Shown: piece after piece, positions 1-10,473 of the stretch
Layout of the letters: every line of letters starts with the position of its first letter
Numbering within the stretch: position 1 is the stretch's first letter
Program-made: the position numbers and the translations under genes
NCBI RefSeq assembly: GCF_011455695.1
Contig: NZ_CP015030.1
Location: 620,001-684,000, forward strand
Source: Mannheimia granulomatis
Lineage (GTDB): Bacteria > Pseudomonadota > Gammaproteobacteria > Enterobacterales > Pasteurellaceae
Length of the DNA stretch: 64,000 nucleotides
Reading direction: 5' to 3'
The notes under the pieces: model-generated
Databases searched by the model: none
The model's input: only the letters and a program-made list of their open reading frames with translations
Told to the model about the DNA's origin: nothing

Positions 1-226
1 AGTGAAATCTGCAAGCTATGCCAAAGCATGGGCAATACAACGGGCAAATGCCGGTAAAACCGCAACTTTATTTGATGGCGTAAGCCACGCTATAGGCTGC
101 TTTGTAAAAATGTATTTATTAAAAGCCGGCTTTTTAGATGGAAAACAAGGCTTTCTGTTAGCGGTGCTTTCTGCCCATTCTACCTTTGTGAAATATGCGG
201 ATTTATGGAATCGCACTCGAAAATAG
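1..226 (+). CDS. LPS core glycosyltransferase family 2, C-terminal part (partial)
   Basis: This is the last 74 or so codons of a gene that begins before the window. The tail, with the stretch [20 protein letters not shown] followed by VKYADLW, is typical of the C-terminus of the LgtF/WaaE group of family-2 glycosyltransferases, which add the first hexose to the inner-core heptose of lipooligosaccharide at the cytoplasmic face of the inner membrane. The catalytic GT-A domain lies outside the window, so donor and acceptor cannot be read here. The GTG at position 2 is just an internal codon. It is convergent with an opsX-like heptosyltransferase gene, which fits an LPS-core locus. Family assignment is good; exact sugar specificity is inference. 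Confidence 0.75.
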   Translation, partial: VKSASYAKAWAIQRANAGKTATLFDGVSHAIGCFVKMYLLKAGFLDGKQGFLLAVLSAHSTFVKYADLWNRTRK

Positions 227-265
227 GATTTTCCACTCTCCCTGATTTCTCTTCTGAACGAAGAA

Positions 266-300
266 AAATTCCTCTCTCCCATAAGGGGAGAGAGGAATTT
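266..300. terminator. Bidirectional hairpin between two convergent LPS genes
   Basis: A perfect 15-bp inverted repeat (AAATTCCTCTCTCCC and its complement) with a 5-base loop lies between the converging glycosyltransferase and heptosyltransferase genes. The right arm ends in TTT and the left arm starts with AAA, so it could terminate from either side. Its right end overlaps the stop codon region of the minus-strand gene. Confidence 0.6.
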
Positions 301-1327
301 ACCTCCACATTTTCCCAATAAAAGGAATGACTGTTTTTAACGCTTCTGAAATGGATATCAGCGTTAAATTCATTTGCGATGCTTTATCTGGTGGAGGACA
401 AAAAGCAATATGCTTATCCGCATCATTAATAGGTTTCCATCGGCGTGGAATGGCCGATAAACGGCTTGGGTAAAAACCCACGGTTGGAATATTCAACGCA
501 CCGCTAATATGAAGTGGGCCCGTTGAGCCGGCAATAAAGAGATCGGCACAGGCAAGCGAGCGGGAAAAATCCGCTAATCCCTCATTTTTATCATAAACTA
601 CCACATTTGGCTGGTTGATTTTCTGAGCGAGTTCATTCGCTTTTTCACTTTCTCCTTTACCTGCGGTTAAAACCACATAGCAATCAAATTCCGCCAAAAT
701 ACCTTGAATTAATTGAGCATATTGCTCAACCGAGAGATTATTGGCAGAGCCACCTGTGGAGCTATGCACAAACAACCATTTTTTATCTGATGAGATCTTT
801 AACTGTTCGGATAATTTGGCTTTTTGTGCTTGCAGGATATCGGTGTCAAATTGTAAATAAGGAGCGCTTGGTTCGATAATTTGAATGTTATGCTTAGTTA
901 AGAAAGTACGAGCTAAATCTAAATTATATTCTGATTCCGCTTTTGCTGATTGCGAACGGCGTTGGGTTAAGCGATGGTTGTATAAGAATTGAAACAATTT
1001 AGTTGCCGGAGCTAGGCGATATTTTATTCCACTTAGGAAAGTGAGTTTAGCATTGTACCAATCCGACACAAAACAAATTACTGCATCAAATTGCTCTTTT
1101 TTGACCGTTTGTAAGATGCGGTTAAATTCAGTTTTATCTTTTTTATTAGCAGTATCGATAATTACTTTGTCGATAGAAGGGCAAAGCTTGGCAAGCGGTG
1201 CGGTATAATTTGGCACAAGAGCAGTAATTTCAACACCGGGTAGGGATTGTTTTAGCATTGCAAATGCTGGAAAACAGACCATAAAATCCCCAATTTTATC
1301 ATTTCGGATAACTAGCAGTTTTTTCAT
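299..1327 (-). CDS. Glycosyltransferase family 9, ADP-heptose:LPS heptosyltransferase (OpsX-like)
   Basis: The 342-residue product starts MKKLLVIRNDKIGDF, the N-terminal signature of GT-B heptosyltransferases, and carries the C-terminal donor-site region with GSTGPLHISGALNIP at about residues 267-281. The family transfers L-glycero-D-manno-heptose from ADP-heptose to the inner core of LPS in the cytoplasm. In Pasteurellaceae the first heptose is added by OpsX/HptA-type enzymes, and length and sequence fit that group. It converges on the partial LPS glycosyltransferase gene and diverges from argG. The start at 1327 has only a weak purine-rich ribosome site. Family is secure; whether it adds heptose I or a later heptose is not decided by sequence alone. 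Confidence 0.8.
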   Translation of the reverse strand: MKKLLVIRNDKIGDFMVCFPAFAMLKQSLPGVEITALVPNYTAPLAKLCPSIDKVIIDTANKKDKTEFNRILQTVKKEQFDAVICFVSDWYNAKLTFLSGIKYRLAPATKLFQFLYNHRLTQRRSQSAKAESEYNLDLARTFLTKHNIQIIEPSAPYLQFDTDILQAQKAKLSEQLKISSDKKWLFVHSSTGGSANNLSVEQYAQLIQGILAEFDCYVVLTAGKGESEKANELAQKINQPNVVVYDKNEGLADFSRSLACADLFIAGSTGPLHISGALNIPTVGFYPSRLSAIPRRWKPINDADKHIAFCPPPDKASQMNLTLISISEALKTVIPFIGKMWR

Positions 1328-1356
1328 TGTTGTTTTTCTCTATTTTGAACTTCAGT

Positions 1357-1420
1357 CTGACTCATTTAAAGTATTTTGGTAAGCGGTTGAATTTTATCAA
1401 AACTTTGCAAATTGAGTCAG
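1357..1420. promoter_or_regulatory. Inverted TGACTCA dyad in the opsX-like/argG divergent region
   Basis: CTGACTCATTT at 1357-1367 and AAATTGAGTCAG at 1409-1420 form an imperfect inverted repeat, with an AAGCGGT uptake core between them. The dyad lies in the roughly 200 bp between two divergent genes, so it could be an operator or just a hairpin. I see no clean ArgR (ARG box) pair. Its function is unknown. Confidence 0.3.
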
Positions 1421-1470
1421 TAAATTTTAGATGAAGTTTTAGTGTATTTCAGCTAGAATATTTTATTTGA

Positions 1471-2862
<1,392 letters not shown>

Positions 2863-2925
2863 ATAGTTAGGTCAAAAGAATAAGTTGATCGAAATTCTAA
2901 TAACTTTTAGAATTTAATAAAAGCT

Positions 2926-2958
2926 GCCCCAAAGTTAATGCTTTGGGGCTTTTGTTTT
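2926..2958 (+). terminator. Rho-independent terminator after argG
   Basis: GCCCCAAAG and CTTTGGGGC form a 9-bp stem with a 6-base loop, followed by TTTTGTTTT. The next gene, rnhA, starts only 15 bases downstream. Confidence 0.85.
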
Positions 2959-2972
2959 CAAAGATTAAAGTG

Positions 2973-3434
2973 ATGAAATTAGTTGAAATTTTTACAGATG
3001 GTTCTTGTTTAGGAAACCCTGGTAAAGGCGGAATCGGTATTTTGCTTCGCTATAACGGTTATGAAAAAACAGTCAGTCAAGGTTACTTTCAAACTACGAA
3101 TAACCGTATGGAGCTGCGAGCTGTGATTGAGGCCTTGGCTATGCTGAAAGAGCCTTGTTTGGTTCAGCTTAATAGCGATAGCCAATATATGAAAAACGGT
3201 ATTCAAAAATGGATTTTTAACTGGAAAAAAAATGATTGGAAAACCAGCGATAAAAAACCGGTTAAAAATAAAGATTTATGGATAGCTTTAGATAAAGAAA
3301 TTCAACGTCATCAAATTGAGTGGATGTGGGTTAAGGGTCATTCAGGGCATCGGGAAAATGAAATTTGTGATGAGCTGGCGAAAAATGGAGCGAATAATCC
3401 TACTTTAGATGATGTTGGCTATATTGTAGAATAA
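2973..3434 (+). CDS. rnhA: Ribonuclease HI
   Basis: This enzyme cuts the RNA strand of RNA-DNA hybrids, removing R-loops and primers. The 153-residue protein shows the catalytic carboxylates D9 ([11 protein letters not shown]), E47 ([11 protein letters not shown]), D69 (NSDSQYM) and D133, plus the mobile histidine H123 in [10 protein letters not shown]. The start is ATG 2973 ([11 protein letters not shown]), matching the family N-terminus; a farther upstream in-frame start would read through the argG terminator. The basic handle region ([20 protein letters not shown]) is intact. The gene stands alone between argG and cvpA. Confidence 0.96.
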   Translation: MKLVEIFTDGSCLGNPGKGGIGILLRYNGYEKTVSQGYFQTTNNRMELRAVIEALAMLKEPCLVQLNSDSQYMKNGIQKWIFNWKKNDWKTSDKKPVKNKDLWIALDKEIQRHQIEWMWVKGHSGHRENEICDELAKNGANNPTLDDVGYIVE

Positions 3435-3444
3435 ACAGTCTTTT

Positions 3445-3489
3445 CAAGCGGTCATATTTTGCAAATTTTTTGCAAAATGCAACCGCTTG
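3445..3489. terminator. Inverted uptake-signal pair after rnhA
   Basis: CAAGCGGT at 3445-3452 and ACCGCTTG at 3482-3489 are head-to-head uptake-signal cores. The inner TTTTGCAAA and TTTGCAAAA segments extend the pairing into a long imperfect hairpin. Such paired signals commonly serve as terminators in this family. Confidence 0.55.
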
Positions 3490-3529
3490 TTATTTTGCGT
3501 AGATTGCTAAAATTTAACAAAATAGGGCT

Positions 3530-3545
3530 ACGCAAACGTTTTCTT
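3530..3545. promoter_or_regulatory. PurR box upstream of cvpA-purF
   Basis: ACGCAAACGTTTTCTT matches 14 of 16 positions of the PurR palindrome ACGCAAACGTTTGCGT, with the left half perfect. It lies 42 bp before cvpA. In E. coli the cvpA-purF operon is a classic PurR target, so hypoxanthine/guanine-dependent repression is the likely regulation here. Confidence 0.75.
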
Positions 3546-3586
3546 TTTTTGTAGAATAGGAGAGCTTTAAGCTTTTAAGGTGTTTT

Positions 3587-4090
3587 ATGGTTGATTTAAT
3601 TGTTATCGGGATCATTGCTTTTTCTGTATTAGTCAGTTTATGGCGAGGTTTTACTAATGAAGCATTGTCGCTACTTGGATGGGTAATTGCATTTTTTGTG
3701 GCAAGCTCTTTTTATCCTTATCTCAGTAGTTATCTTATCCAGATAAATTCGGTTTACCTGCAGAATTCAGAATTTTTACGTAATGGCTTGGCAGCAGCAA
3801 TTCTTTTTATTTTAACCTTAATTGTATGCGGTGTAATAAACGGTTTGCTTAGCAAAATCATTGATTTAAGTGGACTATCTATTACGGATCGAATTTTGGG
3901 AGGTGCTTTTGGTGCATTGCGTGGTATTTTAATTGTTTCAGCCATTTTATTTTTCTTAGATACATTTACCCAAGCAAGTCAGACTGAATTATGGAAATCA
4001 TCGTTATTGATTCCGCACTTTGACTTTATTGTGAAATGGTTCTTTGAACAGTTACAAACAAACTCAAGTTTTTTACAAACGACTAAATAA
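3587..4090 (+). CDS. cvpA: CvpA family inner-membrane protein
   Basis: The 167-residue membrane protein has four predicted transmembrane segments (about residues 1-20, 30-48, 65-85 and 100-122) and the conserved family stretches [15 protein letters not shown] and [18 protein letters not shown]. CvpA was named for colicin V production; in enteric bacteria it is also linked to envelope homeostasis, and its molecular function is not settled. It directly precedes purF with 14 bp between them and shares the PurR box, the same cvpA-purF arrangement as in E. coli. Confidence 0.92.
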   Translation: MVDLIVIGIIAFSVLVSLWRGFTNEALSLLGWVIAFFVASSFYPYLSSYLIQINSVYLQNSEFLRNGLAAAILFILTLIVCGVINGLLSKIIDLSGLSITDRILGGAFGALRGILIVSAILFFLDTFTQASQTELWKSSLLIPHFDFIVKWFFEQLQTNSSFLQTTK

Positions 4091-4104
4091 AGAGGTCTTT
4101 CTAT

Positions 4105-5622
4105 ATGTGCGGCATTGTCGGTATTATTGGGAACTCGCCGGTGAATCAGGCGATTTATGATGGATTAACATTACTACAACACCGAGGACAAGATGCCGCA
4201 GGGATCGTAACAATAGATGACGAGAATCGCTTCCGCTTGCGTAAAGCAAATGGCTTGGTAAGTGATGTTTTCCAGCAAGAACATATGGTTCGTTTGCAAG
4301 GAAATGCGGGGGTTGGCCATGTCCGTTATCCAACCGCAGGTAGTTCTAGCGTATCGGAGGCTCAACCTTTCTATGTGAACTCACCGTTTGGCATTACTTT
4401 AGTGCATAATGGCAATTTGACGAATAACGCACAGTTGAAAGAGAGCTTATTTAATGAGGCCCGCCGCCATGTCAATACGAATTCCGACTCTGAATCTCTT
4501 CTTAATATTTTTGCCTACTTTTTAGATCTTTACTCAACTCAACACCTAAGTCCAGATAATATATTTGAAACCATCCGTAAAACGAATGATACTATTCGTG
4601 GTGCTTATGCTTGTATTGCAATGATTATCGGGCATGGTATGGTGGCATTTCGTGATCCGTTTGGTATTCGCCCACTAGTATTAGGTCAGCGGATAGTTGA
4701 TGGCAAAACCGAATATATGTTTGCTTCGGAAAGTGTCGCACTTGATGTTGTTGGTTTTGATTTTGTTCGAGATGTGTTACCGGGTGAGGCGATTTATATT
4801 ACCTTTGACGGTCAATTATATTCGCAAATTTGTGCGGATAATCCAAAACTCCATCCTTGTATTTTTGAGTATGTGTATTTTGCCCGCCCTGACTCTGTGA
4901 TTGATGGAGTATCTGTTTATGCAGCTCGTGTGCATATGGGAGAACTATTAGGTGAGAAGATCAAACGTGAATGGGGGCGTATTATTGATGATATTGATGT
5001 AGTTATCCCAATTCCGGAAACGTCAAACGATATTGCCGTGCGTATTGCTAATGTGCTTTATAAACCTTATCGCCAAGGTTTTGTTAAAAATCGTTATGTT
5101 GCCCGTACTTTTATTATGCCAGGGCAAGCTCAGCGTAAAAATTCAGTTCGTCGTAAATTGAATGCGATTTCATCCGAATTTAAAGGCAAAAGTGTATTAT
5201 TAGTTGATGATTCTATTGTGCGTGGCACAACCTCAGAACAAATCGTTGAAATGGCTCGAGTCGCAGGAGCGAAAAAAGTCTATTTTGCTTCAGCCGCTCC
5301 GGAAATTCGCTACCCGAATGTTTATGGTATTGATATGCCAACTTGTGAAGAGCTGGTCGCCTATGATCGTTCAGTTGATGAAGTAGCAGAAATGATTGGG
5401 GTTGATAAGCTGATTTTCCAAGATTTATCGGCTTTATATCAATCGGTACAGATGGAAAATCCAAATATCCATCACTTTGATGCTTCAGTCTTTACCGGTG
5501 AATATATTACCGGCGATGTGGATAAATGCTATTTAGATGCGATTGCTAATTCTCGTAATGATAAAGCAAAAGAGATTGCCGCTAAACATGCGACAAACTT
5601 AGAAATTCATAATGAGAGTTAA
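4105..5622 (+). CDS. purF: Amidophosphoribosyltransferase
   Basis: PurF makes 5-phosphoribosylamine from PRPP and glutamine, the first committed step of purine synthesis. The N-terminal glutaminase domain begins with the nucleophile Cys2 (MCGIVGI). The C-terminal phosphoribosyltransferase domain contains the PRPP loop [14 protein letters not shown] at about residues 362-375. The length of 505 residues is the usual E. coli-type size without a propeptide. A purine-rich GAGG lies just upstream of the ATG. It is co-transcribed with cvpA and ends at a strong terminator. Confidence 0.97.
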   Translation: MCGIVGIIGNSPVNQAIYDGLTLLQHRGQDAAGIVTIDDENRFRLRKANGLVSDVFQQEHMVRLQGNAGVGHVRYPTAGSSSVSEAQPFYVNSPFGITLVHNGNLTNNAQLKESLFNEARRHVNTNSDSESLLNIFAYFLDLYSTQHLSPDNIFETIRKTNDTIRGAYACIAMIIGHGMVAFRDPFGIRPLVLGQRIVDGKTEYMFASESVALDVVGFDFVRDVLPGEAIYITFDGQLYSQICADNPKLHPCIFEYVYFARPDSVIDGVSVYAARVHMGELLGEKIKREWGRIIDDIDVVIPIPETSNDIAVRIANVLYKPYRQGFVKNRYVARTFIMPGQAQRKNSVRRKLNAISSEFKGKSVLLVDDSIVRGTTSEQIVEMARVAGAKKVYFASAAPEIRYPNVYGIDMPTCEELVAYDRSVDEVAEMIGVDKLIFQDLSALYQSVQMENPNIHHFDASVFTGEYITGDVDKCYLDAIANSRNDKAKEIAAKHATNLEIHNES

Positions 5623-5640
5623 ATTGCAAAATAGAAGAAT

Positions 5641-5671
5641 AAAACTCGCAATAGATATTGCGAGTTTTTTG
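5641..5671. terminator. Bidirectional terminator between purF and the minus-strand gene
   Basis: ACTCGCAAT and ATTGCGAGT form a 9-bp (up to 10-bp) stem with a very short loop, flanked by AAAA on the left and TTTTTT on the right. It can serve both converging transcripts. Confidence 0.85.
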
Positions 5672-6121
5672 TTATTTATAGACTTTAGGGAGTGTATTTT
5701 GTACTCGTTTATACACATCTTGATAAGTAAGCTTAAAATTCTCACAGAGTTCTTTATCAACATTCGCTTTTTGATGATTTAATTTAGTATGCAATAAATT
5801 GAAATAATTCATTGAAGAGTCATCTGCTTGCATCGTATTAAAATGTTTCTCACCTAACAATTCTTTCAGTATTTGGTGTTCAAAATACTGGATAGTGAGT
5901 GTCTCAGCGACACTCCATTTGCTATAAATCTCTTTATAATTATGCTTACCTAAGTCAGGGTAAATACATTGTTCAATATTGTTAAGCTGTCGGATAAAAA
6001 TCTTCATATCTATATCGGATATTTTATATTTAGGTTCGTTTAAAGCGGTTGTATTTTCCGGATTATTTGCAAATACAAGATTTGAACCGAGCAATAAAAT
6101 AGCTAAGGCTTTTTTCAACAT
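5672..6121 (-). CDS. Hypothetical exported protein, 149 aa
   Basis: I do not recognise a family. The N-terminus (MLKKALAILLLGSNLVFA, then NNPEN) is a standard Sec signal peptide, so the mature protein of roughly 131 residues is probably periplasmic. It is rich in charged helix-like sequence and has two cysteines (QCIYPD and ELCENF) that could form a disulfide. It lies 18 bp downstream of mltA on the same strand, so the two may be co-transcribed. It could be a small envelope accessory protein; no function is claimed. Confidence 0.7.
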   Translation of the reverse strand: MLKKALAILLLGSNLVFANNPENTTALNEPKYKISDIDMKIFIRQLNNIEQCIYPDLGKHNYKEIYSKWSVAETLTIQYFEHQILKELLGEKHFNTMQADDSSMNYFNLLHTKLNHQKANVDKELCENFKLTYQDVYKRVQNTLPKVYK

Positions 6122-6138
6122 ATTTACCTACTTAAAAA

Positions 6139-7248
6139 TTAATTTAGGACCCAAACACGACCATAGTGTTTCATTAGCCCGGCTACATGACCCGCTTTAT
6201 CGCCAATACCTTGATATAAATCGAAGTGATGACCTTTTACCGCACCACCTACATCAAGAGCAATCATTAAACGCATTTCGTGTTTTCCTGTCCAGTTTCC
6301 GTTTTTATCAATAAGTGGCATTTCCACTAATAAAACACTACCGGAAGGCACAATGCTACGGTCTGAAGCAACAGAGGCTAATGCAACTAATGGTACACCG
6401 GCAGAGCCTTTTACTTGACCGGTAGGATCATTTTTGAAGAAAACATAAGATGGATTACGTTCCAACAACCCTTGCACGCGGCTTGGATTACGCTCACCCC
6501 AGTCACGAATAGCTTGTACAGACATTTTCTCTTTTGGAATTTCACCATCTTCTACTAGTAAACGCCCAACGCTTGCATATTTAAAGCCGTTTTGACCGGC
6601 ATAGGCGAAATAATTTAAACGTCCATCACCAAAATCAACATAGCCACTTCCCTGTACGCCCAATAAGAAATTATCAAGCATAGAATCACTATAGGCTAGC
6701 TCTAAGCCTTGACCTTGCAATGCACCGGCATAAATATCAGCACGTGAGAAGCGTTTATTAGCCGGCATAGCATAAATTGGGTGCTGATATTTTCCTTGTG
6801 GTGTGCGGCGGGCATTAATAACCGGTGAATAATAACCGGTCATCAGCACATTTTGATAGCCATCTTCACCACGCATTAAACGGGTAGTAATGCCATGTTT
6901 TGCCAGATCGTTGATATTCGCTCCTGAGGCAATCCAGCTACTTACTTTACCATAAGCAATAGAGTGAGAATCCGCTAGGCTGCTATAAGCGCGTACATTT
7001 GATAGCTGCTGTAAAAAATCACGCTGATTAACCGGTGCGGTATTTAAAATTAAACGTCCGCTTTGGAAATGGATACCATAGGGCATAAATTGTCGGCCAC
7101 TATATTTAGCCCCAAATTTTATTTTTTCGCTATCGTATCCACCGGCTTTTGTTTTGGTACCGGATGGCGATGAACATCCGGCTAAAATAGTAGTTGCTAC
7201 TGCTATTGTTGCGAATGCAATGGCTTTTTTATATGCTTTCCAACTCAT
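6139..7248 (-). CDS. mltA: Membrane-bound lytic murein transglycosylase A
   Basis: MltA cleaves glycan strands of peptidoglycan to 1,6-anhydromuropeptides from the inner face of the outer membrane. The lipobox LAGC places the lipidated cysteine at residue 25. The C-terminal catalytic 3D region contains ALDVGGAVKGHHFDLYQGIG, with the essential aspartate followed by GHVAGLMKHYGRVWVL. I chose ATG 7248 (MSWKAYKK) because CAAGGA precedes it by seven bases; an upstream in-frame ATG at 7272 lacks such a site and would spoil the signal peptide. The length of 369 residues fits the family. Confidence 0.93.
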   Translation of the reverse strand: MSWKAYKKAIAFATIAVATTILAGCSSPSGTKTKAGGYDSEKIKFGAKYSGRQFMPYGIHFQSGRLILNTAPVNQRDFLQQLSNVRAYSSLADSHSIAYGKVSSWIASGANINDLAKHGITTRLMRGEDGYQNVLMTGYYSPVINARRTPQGKYQHPIYAMPANKRFSRADIYAGALQGQGLELAYSDSMLDNFLLGVQGSGYVDFGDGRLNYFAYAGQNGFKYASVGRLLVEDGEIPKEKMSVQAIRDWGERNPSRVQGLLERNPSYVFFKNDPTGQVKGSAGVPLVALASVASDRSIVPSGSVLLVEMPLIDKNGNWTGKHEMRLMIALDVGGAVKGHHFDLYQGIGDKAGHVAGLMKHYGRVWVLN

Positions 7249-7459
7249 GTAAAATCCTTGTTTTATAAACAATCAAATGTGAAATAAAAGCGAAGAATAG
7301 CAAAAATGCAGTCAAAATAAAACAAGAATATATTTGTATGATTTTAGCTCAATAAATGGATTTTTATACTATTTTTGTGCTAATTTAAATCAATTAAACT
7401 AAATATCTACTTTTTTGCTTGTTATTATTCTGTATTGCTATATTATAGCTTCCATCAGA

Positions 7460-7536
<77 letters not shown>

Positions 7537-7542
7537 AATTTC

Positions 7543-7571
7543 AAGCCTCCGATTTATCGGAGGCTTTTTCT
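7543..7571 (+). terminator. Terminator after tRNA-fMet
   Basis: GCCTCCGAT and ATCGGAGGC form a 9-bp GC-rich stem followed by TTTTTCTTT. Confidence 0.85.
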
Positions 7572-7674
7572 TTGCAATTTTTTCATAAAAAATAACCGCT
7601 TGTTTTCTTATTAGCCCTTTCTCTCATCTTAATTTCTCGCTACACTGCATAAAAAGTTTTTCAATTTTACGATT

Positions 7675-9135
7675 ATGAGCAATATTTTAACAGTCACTCA
7701 ACTCAACTATGCTGTTCGTCATTTACTTGAAATGGAATTAAGCCAAATTTGGCTAACCGGCGAAATTTCCAATTTCAGTCAGCCTGTTTCCGGCCATTGG
7801 TATCTCACGCTAAAAGATGATAAGGCTCAGGTGCGTTGTGCGATGTTTAAAATGAAAAATGCCAAAGTGCATTTTCGCCCGCAAAACGGTATGCAGGTCT
7901 TGGTACGAGCAAGTGTTACCTTGTATGAACCAAGAGGAGACTACCAAATTATTATTGAAAGTATGCAGCCGGCTGGCGAAGGTTTACTGCAACAGCAATT
8001 TGAGCAACTTAAAGCAAAGTTAGCTGCTCAAGGTTGGTTTGCTCAAGAGCATAAAAAAACTATTCCAGCTTTTGCTAAACGAGTGGGGATCATTACCTCA
8101 TCAAGTGGTGCAGCACTACAAGATATTTTGAATATTCTACAACGCCGTGATCCTAGTTTATCTGTGGTCATTTATCCTACTTTAGTGCAAGGTAAAGAAG
8201 CTGCGCAAGATATTGTTAATGCGATCGAATTAGCAAATCGTCGCAATGAGTGCGATGTATTAATTATAGGACGCGGTGGTGGTTCATTGGAGGACCTTTG
8301 GTGTTTTAACGAAGAAGTGGTTGCTCAAGCGATTTATCGTTCCCAAATTCCAACCATTAGTGCGGTTGGGCATGAAACGGATATCACTATTACTGACTTT
8401 GTGGCAGATCTTCGTGCGCCGACTCCTTCTGCAGCTGCAGAATTAGTAAGCCGAGATCAAAAAGAATTATTACGTCAATTGCAGCACCAATTCGATAAAG
8501 TTAATTTAGCTTTTGATCGCGTTTGGAGTCGAAAAGTTGGGCATTTCCAACAGTTGATATTACGCTTAAATGCTCAGCATCCAACCAGACAGCTCCAATC
8601 GCAGCAGCAAAAATTAGCTCATATTAAATTCCGTTTGGAATATACGATTAACTCTCTTTTAGCTGCTAAAAAACAGTATAGCAAAGAGCTTGGCTTACGC
8701 TTGGCGAGTCAGCATCCTAAAAAACAGATTGAGCGTCAGAAACAAACTTTAAGCCAATCCATGAAAAATCTGCAGTGGCAAATGGAACAATTGTTACTTA
8801 AAAAACAACAGCAGTGGGCATATTGTGTCAAACGGTTTGAGAGAAATCCATTTCCTTATCAACTTAAAGAACATCAAGCGTTAGTCACAACATTTTCTCA
8901 GCGTTTAGATTATGCAATTGAGAAGAAAATGCTAACAGATAGTCAACGTTTTCAATCATTATGCACTAAGCTTGATGGGCTAAGTCCATTGAAAATCCTG
9001 ACTCGAGGCTATTCCATCACACAAACGGAAGACGGAAAAATGCTGACTTCCACTACTGATTTGAAACGGGGAGATAAAATTACTACACAGCTAAAAACAG
9101 GAAAAATAATAAGTCAAGTAGTGGATTTTTTGTAG
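7675..9135 (+). CDS. xseA: Exodeoxyribonuclease VII large subunit
   Basis: XseA with XseB forms exonuclease VII, which degrades single-stranded DNA from both ends. The N-terminal OB-fold (about residues 1-105: [20 protein letters not shown]) binds ssDNA. The catalytic core contains [16 protein letters not shown] and [21 protein letters not shown] long Gln/Lys-rich helical region (about 265-420) is the coiled-coil that docks XseB copies. At 486 residues it is slightly longer than the E. coli protein (456), the extra length lying in the coiled coil. xseB is not in the window. Confidence 0.95.
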   Translation: MSNILTVTQLNYAVRHLLEMELSQIWLTGEISNFSQPVSGHWYLTLKDDKAQVRCAMFKMKNAKVHFRPQNGMQVLVRASVTLYEPRGDYQIIIESMQPAGEGLLQQQFEQLKAKLAAQGWFAQEHKKTIPAFAKRVGIITSSSGAALQDILNILQRRDPSLSVVIYPTLVQGKEAAQDIVNAIELANRRNECDVLIIGRGGGSLEDLWCFNEEVVAQAIYRSQIPTISAVGHETDITITDFVADLRAPTPSAAAELVSRDQKELLRQLQHQFDKVNLAFDRVWSRKVGHFQQLILRLNAQHPTRQLQSQQQKLAHIKFRLEYTINSLLAAKKQYSKELGLRLASQHPKKQIERQKQTLSQSMKNLQWQMEQLLLKKQQQWAYCVKRFERNPFPYQLKEHQALVTTFSQRLDYAIEKKMLTDSQRFQSLCTKLDGLSPLKILTRGYSITQTEDGKMLTSTTDLKRGDKITTQLKTGKIISQVVDFL

Positions 9136-9219
9136 GGGAAATTTTGAACGCCCCAAATTTTGAAAATTAAATATATGAAAATCAGTAGGTTAAATATCTA
9201 TAAACAGGGTTGTGCACTT

Positions 9220-9246
9220 AGTTATCCACAGAGTGTGTGCATAACT
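9220..9246. promoter_or_regulatory. Two inverted DnaA boxes
   Basis: TTATCCACA (9222-9230) and TGTGCATAA (9236-9244, reverse of TTATGCACA) both match the DnaA consensus TTATNCACA exactly. They sit head to head five bases apart inside an 11-bp near-perfect dyad. The intergenic stretch 9136-9354 is AT-rich with no gene. I see no GATC cluster or further perfect boxes, so a full oriC is unlikely; a DnaA titration, reactivation or regulatory site is more plausible. Confidence 0.6.
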
Positions 9247-9354
9247 ATTTTTGTAAAGAGGAATCAAGTGCCGATTTTTGAATCAACTGATTTTAAAGGC
9301 TGTTTTTATGCTTGCACAAGCGGTTATATTTTTCTATAATCTTGCGAAATTTAA

Positions 9355-9440
9355 GCCAGTGTGGCGAAATCGGTAGACGCAGCGGATTCAAAATCCGCCG
9401 CCCATAAAGCGTGTCGGTTCGAGTCCGACCACTGGCACCA
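9355..9440 (+). tRNA. tRNA-Leu (CAA)
   Basis: This 86-base tRNA with a long variable arm has acceptor GCCAGTG paired with CACTGGC, encoded CCA, and anticodon loop TTCAAAA giving anticodon CAA (reads TTG). The T arm GTCGGTTCGAGTCCGAC is standard. A strong terminator follows. Confidence 0.96.
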
Positions 9441-9452
9441 TTTACTAAGAAG

Positions 9453-9489
9453 AACCCAAAAGAATAGTAATATTCTTTTGGGTTTTTTG
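9453..9489. terminator. Terminator after tRNA-Leu
   Basis: AACCCAAAAGAATA and TATTCTTTTGGGTT form a 14-bp perfect stem with loop GTAA, followed by TTTT. It also lies just past the stop of the converging DUF2877 gene. Confidence 0.88.
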
Positions 9490-9493
9490 TTTG

Positions 9494-10348
9494 CTATTTT
9501 TCTGAATAACTTAATAGTTCACAGGCATAATAAATACCAAAAAGCGTATCCATACCTGATGAGTGGCCAATCTTTTCAAATTGTGTTTGGATGTGAGAAA
9601 TGTTTATGGATTCACTTTCATTTAAGTTTAAAAAGTCTAACACAATAACAGAAAATTGTTGCATTAACGCACATTCTAGAAATCTTGCACTGATAAGATT
9701 TGTTTTATCTAAGTTTTGTTGGATCTGATCTGTAAGTGTTTGGTAAAAAACGTTTTTCGTCAAGTTCATACGTTGAAAAACCGCTAAAAATCCACAAAGA
9801 AAATCATCTCCGCTAGGGGTTAGTCCAATTCCTAAACCAATAAATTTTGCCAGTTTGTGAGCAGCGTTACACATATCTTTGTTATGGTAGAGGTGTTGCA
9901 CCTCGTATAGATAGCTTTGACAGCTGGATAAAATCAGATCATCAAAATTGCTTTTTAATAGCTGTGAGAATCCTAAAGTGTTTGTTTGTTGGAGAATTTG
10001 TTGTGCAATATTAGCATACAGGGCAAGTAAGCTCTTTTCTGATGGAATACAAGCGGTCAATTTTGAGCAAAAAATTGCACAATTTTGATAATGCAGATTA
10101 AGCTGATATTGTTGTGGAAATAGTGAAAGTTGTTGAAATTGAGCTACCGATAAATCGGTAATTAAGCTAACCGGTGAAAGATAGCTGCCTTTGGGCTGTA
10201 AAGCAAAAAGTTTATTGTGAATCAATAGGTTAATAGCTTTTTTATAGATGGAATGAATATACACAATCGGCATATTTCCAACAAACTCTTGGGCATAATC
10301 AGAGGTAGCTGAAAGAGATATGTTTATTATTTGTTCTTTTATATTCAT
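9494..10348 (-). CDS. DUF2877 protein, AllH/YlbF-like oxamate carbamoyltransferase component
   Basis: The 284-residue protein carries GIGLTPSGDDFLCGFLA (about residues 172-188), the hallmark of DUF2877. E. coli YlbF of this family lies beside fdrA and ylbE in the allantoin cluster; the three have been reported as the oxamate carbamoyltransferase (AllF, AllG, AllH), which converts oxalurate and phosphate to oxamate and carbamoyl phosphate. Here the gene is at the left edge of the allantoin cluster, divergent from the first allantoinase and separated by 6 kb from the fused AllF-AllG gene. An ACAAGCGGT-type uptake core is inside the gene. Family is clear; the role as third subunit is inference from context. 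Confidence 0.8.
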   Translation of the reverse strand: MNIKEQIINISLSATSDYAQEFVGNMPIVYIHSIYKKAINLLIHNKLFALQPKGSYLSPVSLITDLSVAQFQQLSLFPQQYQLNLHYQNCAIFCSKLTACIPSEKSLLALYANIAQQILQQTNTLGFSQLLKSNFDDLILSSCQSYLYEVQHLYHNKDMCNAAHKLAKFIGLGIGLTPSGDDFLCGFLAVFQRMNLTKNVFYQTLTDQIQQNLDKTNLISARFLECALMQQFSVIVLDFLNLNESESINISHIQTQFEKIGHSSGMDTLFGIYYACELLSYSEK

Positions 10349-10473
10349 GTTGTAAAATACCTATTGATTTCGTATGACTTTATTCCTTAGTATAAACAAA
10401 GCTTGGAATGATGTTTCATATTTTGCATTTTCCTTTCAAACTATCAAAAGTCAATAACAAAAGAAGGTTCATT
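10349..10473. promoter_or_regulatory. Divergent promoter region of the allantoin cluster
   Basis: These 125 AT-rich bases separate the DUF2877 gene from the first allantoinase and must hold both promoters. I see no convincing operator palindrome and no consensus CRP site. No AllR- or AllS-type regulator is encoded in the window, so regulation cannot be read here. The allantoinase start has AGAAGG as ribosome site. Confidence 0.4.

Noticed and set aside
9211-9219. A third DnaA box (TGTGCACTT)
   Set aside because: It departs from TTATNCACA at three positions, too weak to claim.
9136-9354. A chromosomal replication origin at the DnaA boxes
   Set aside because: Only two perfect boxes, no GATC cluster, no gidA/mnmG or dnaA neighbourhood. 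Kept as a DnaA-box dyad only.
9361-9648. A 95-codon open frame beginning inside tRNA-Leu
   Set aside because: It runs through the tRNA and its terminator and lies opposite the DUF2877 gene; no ribosome site or protein-like sequence.
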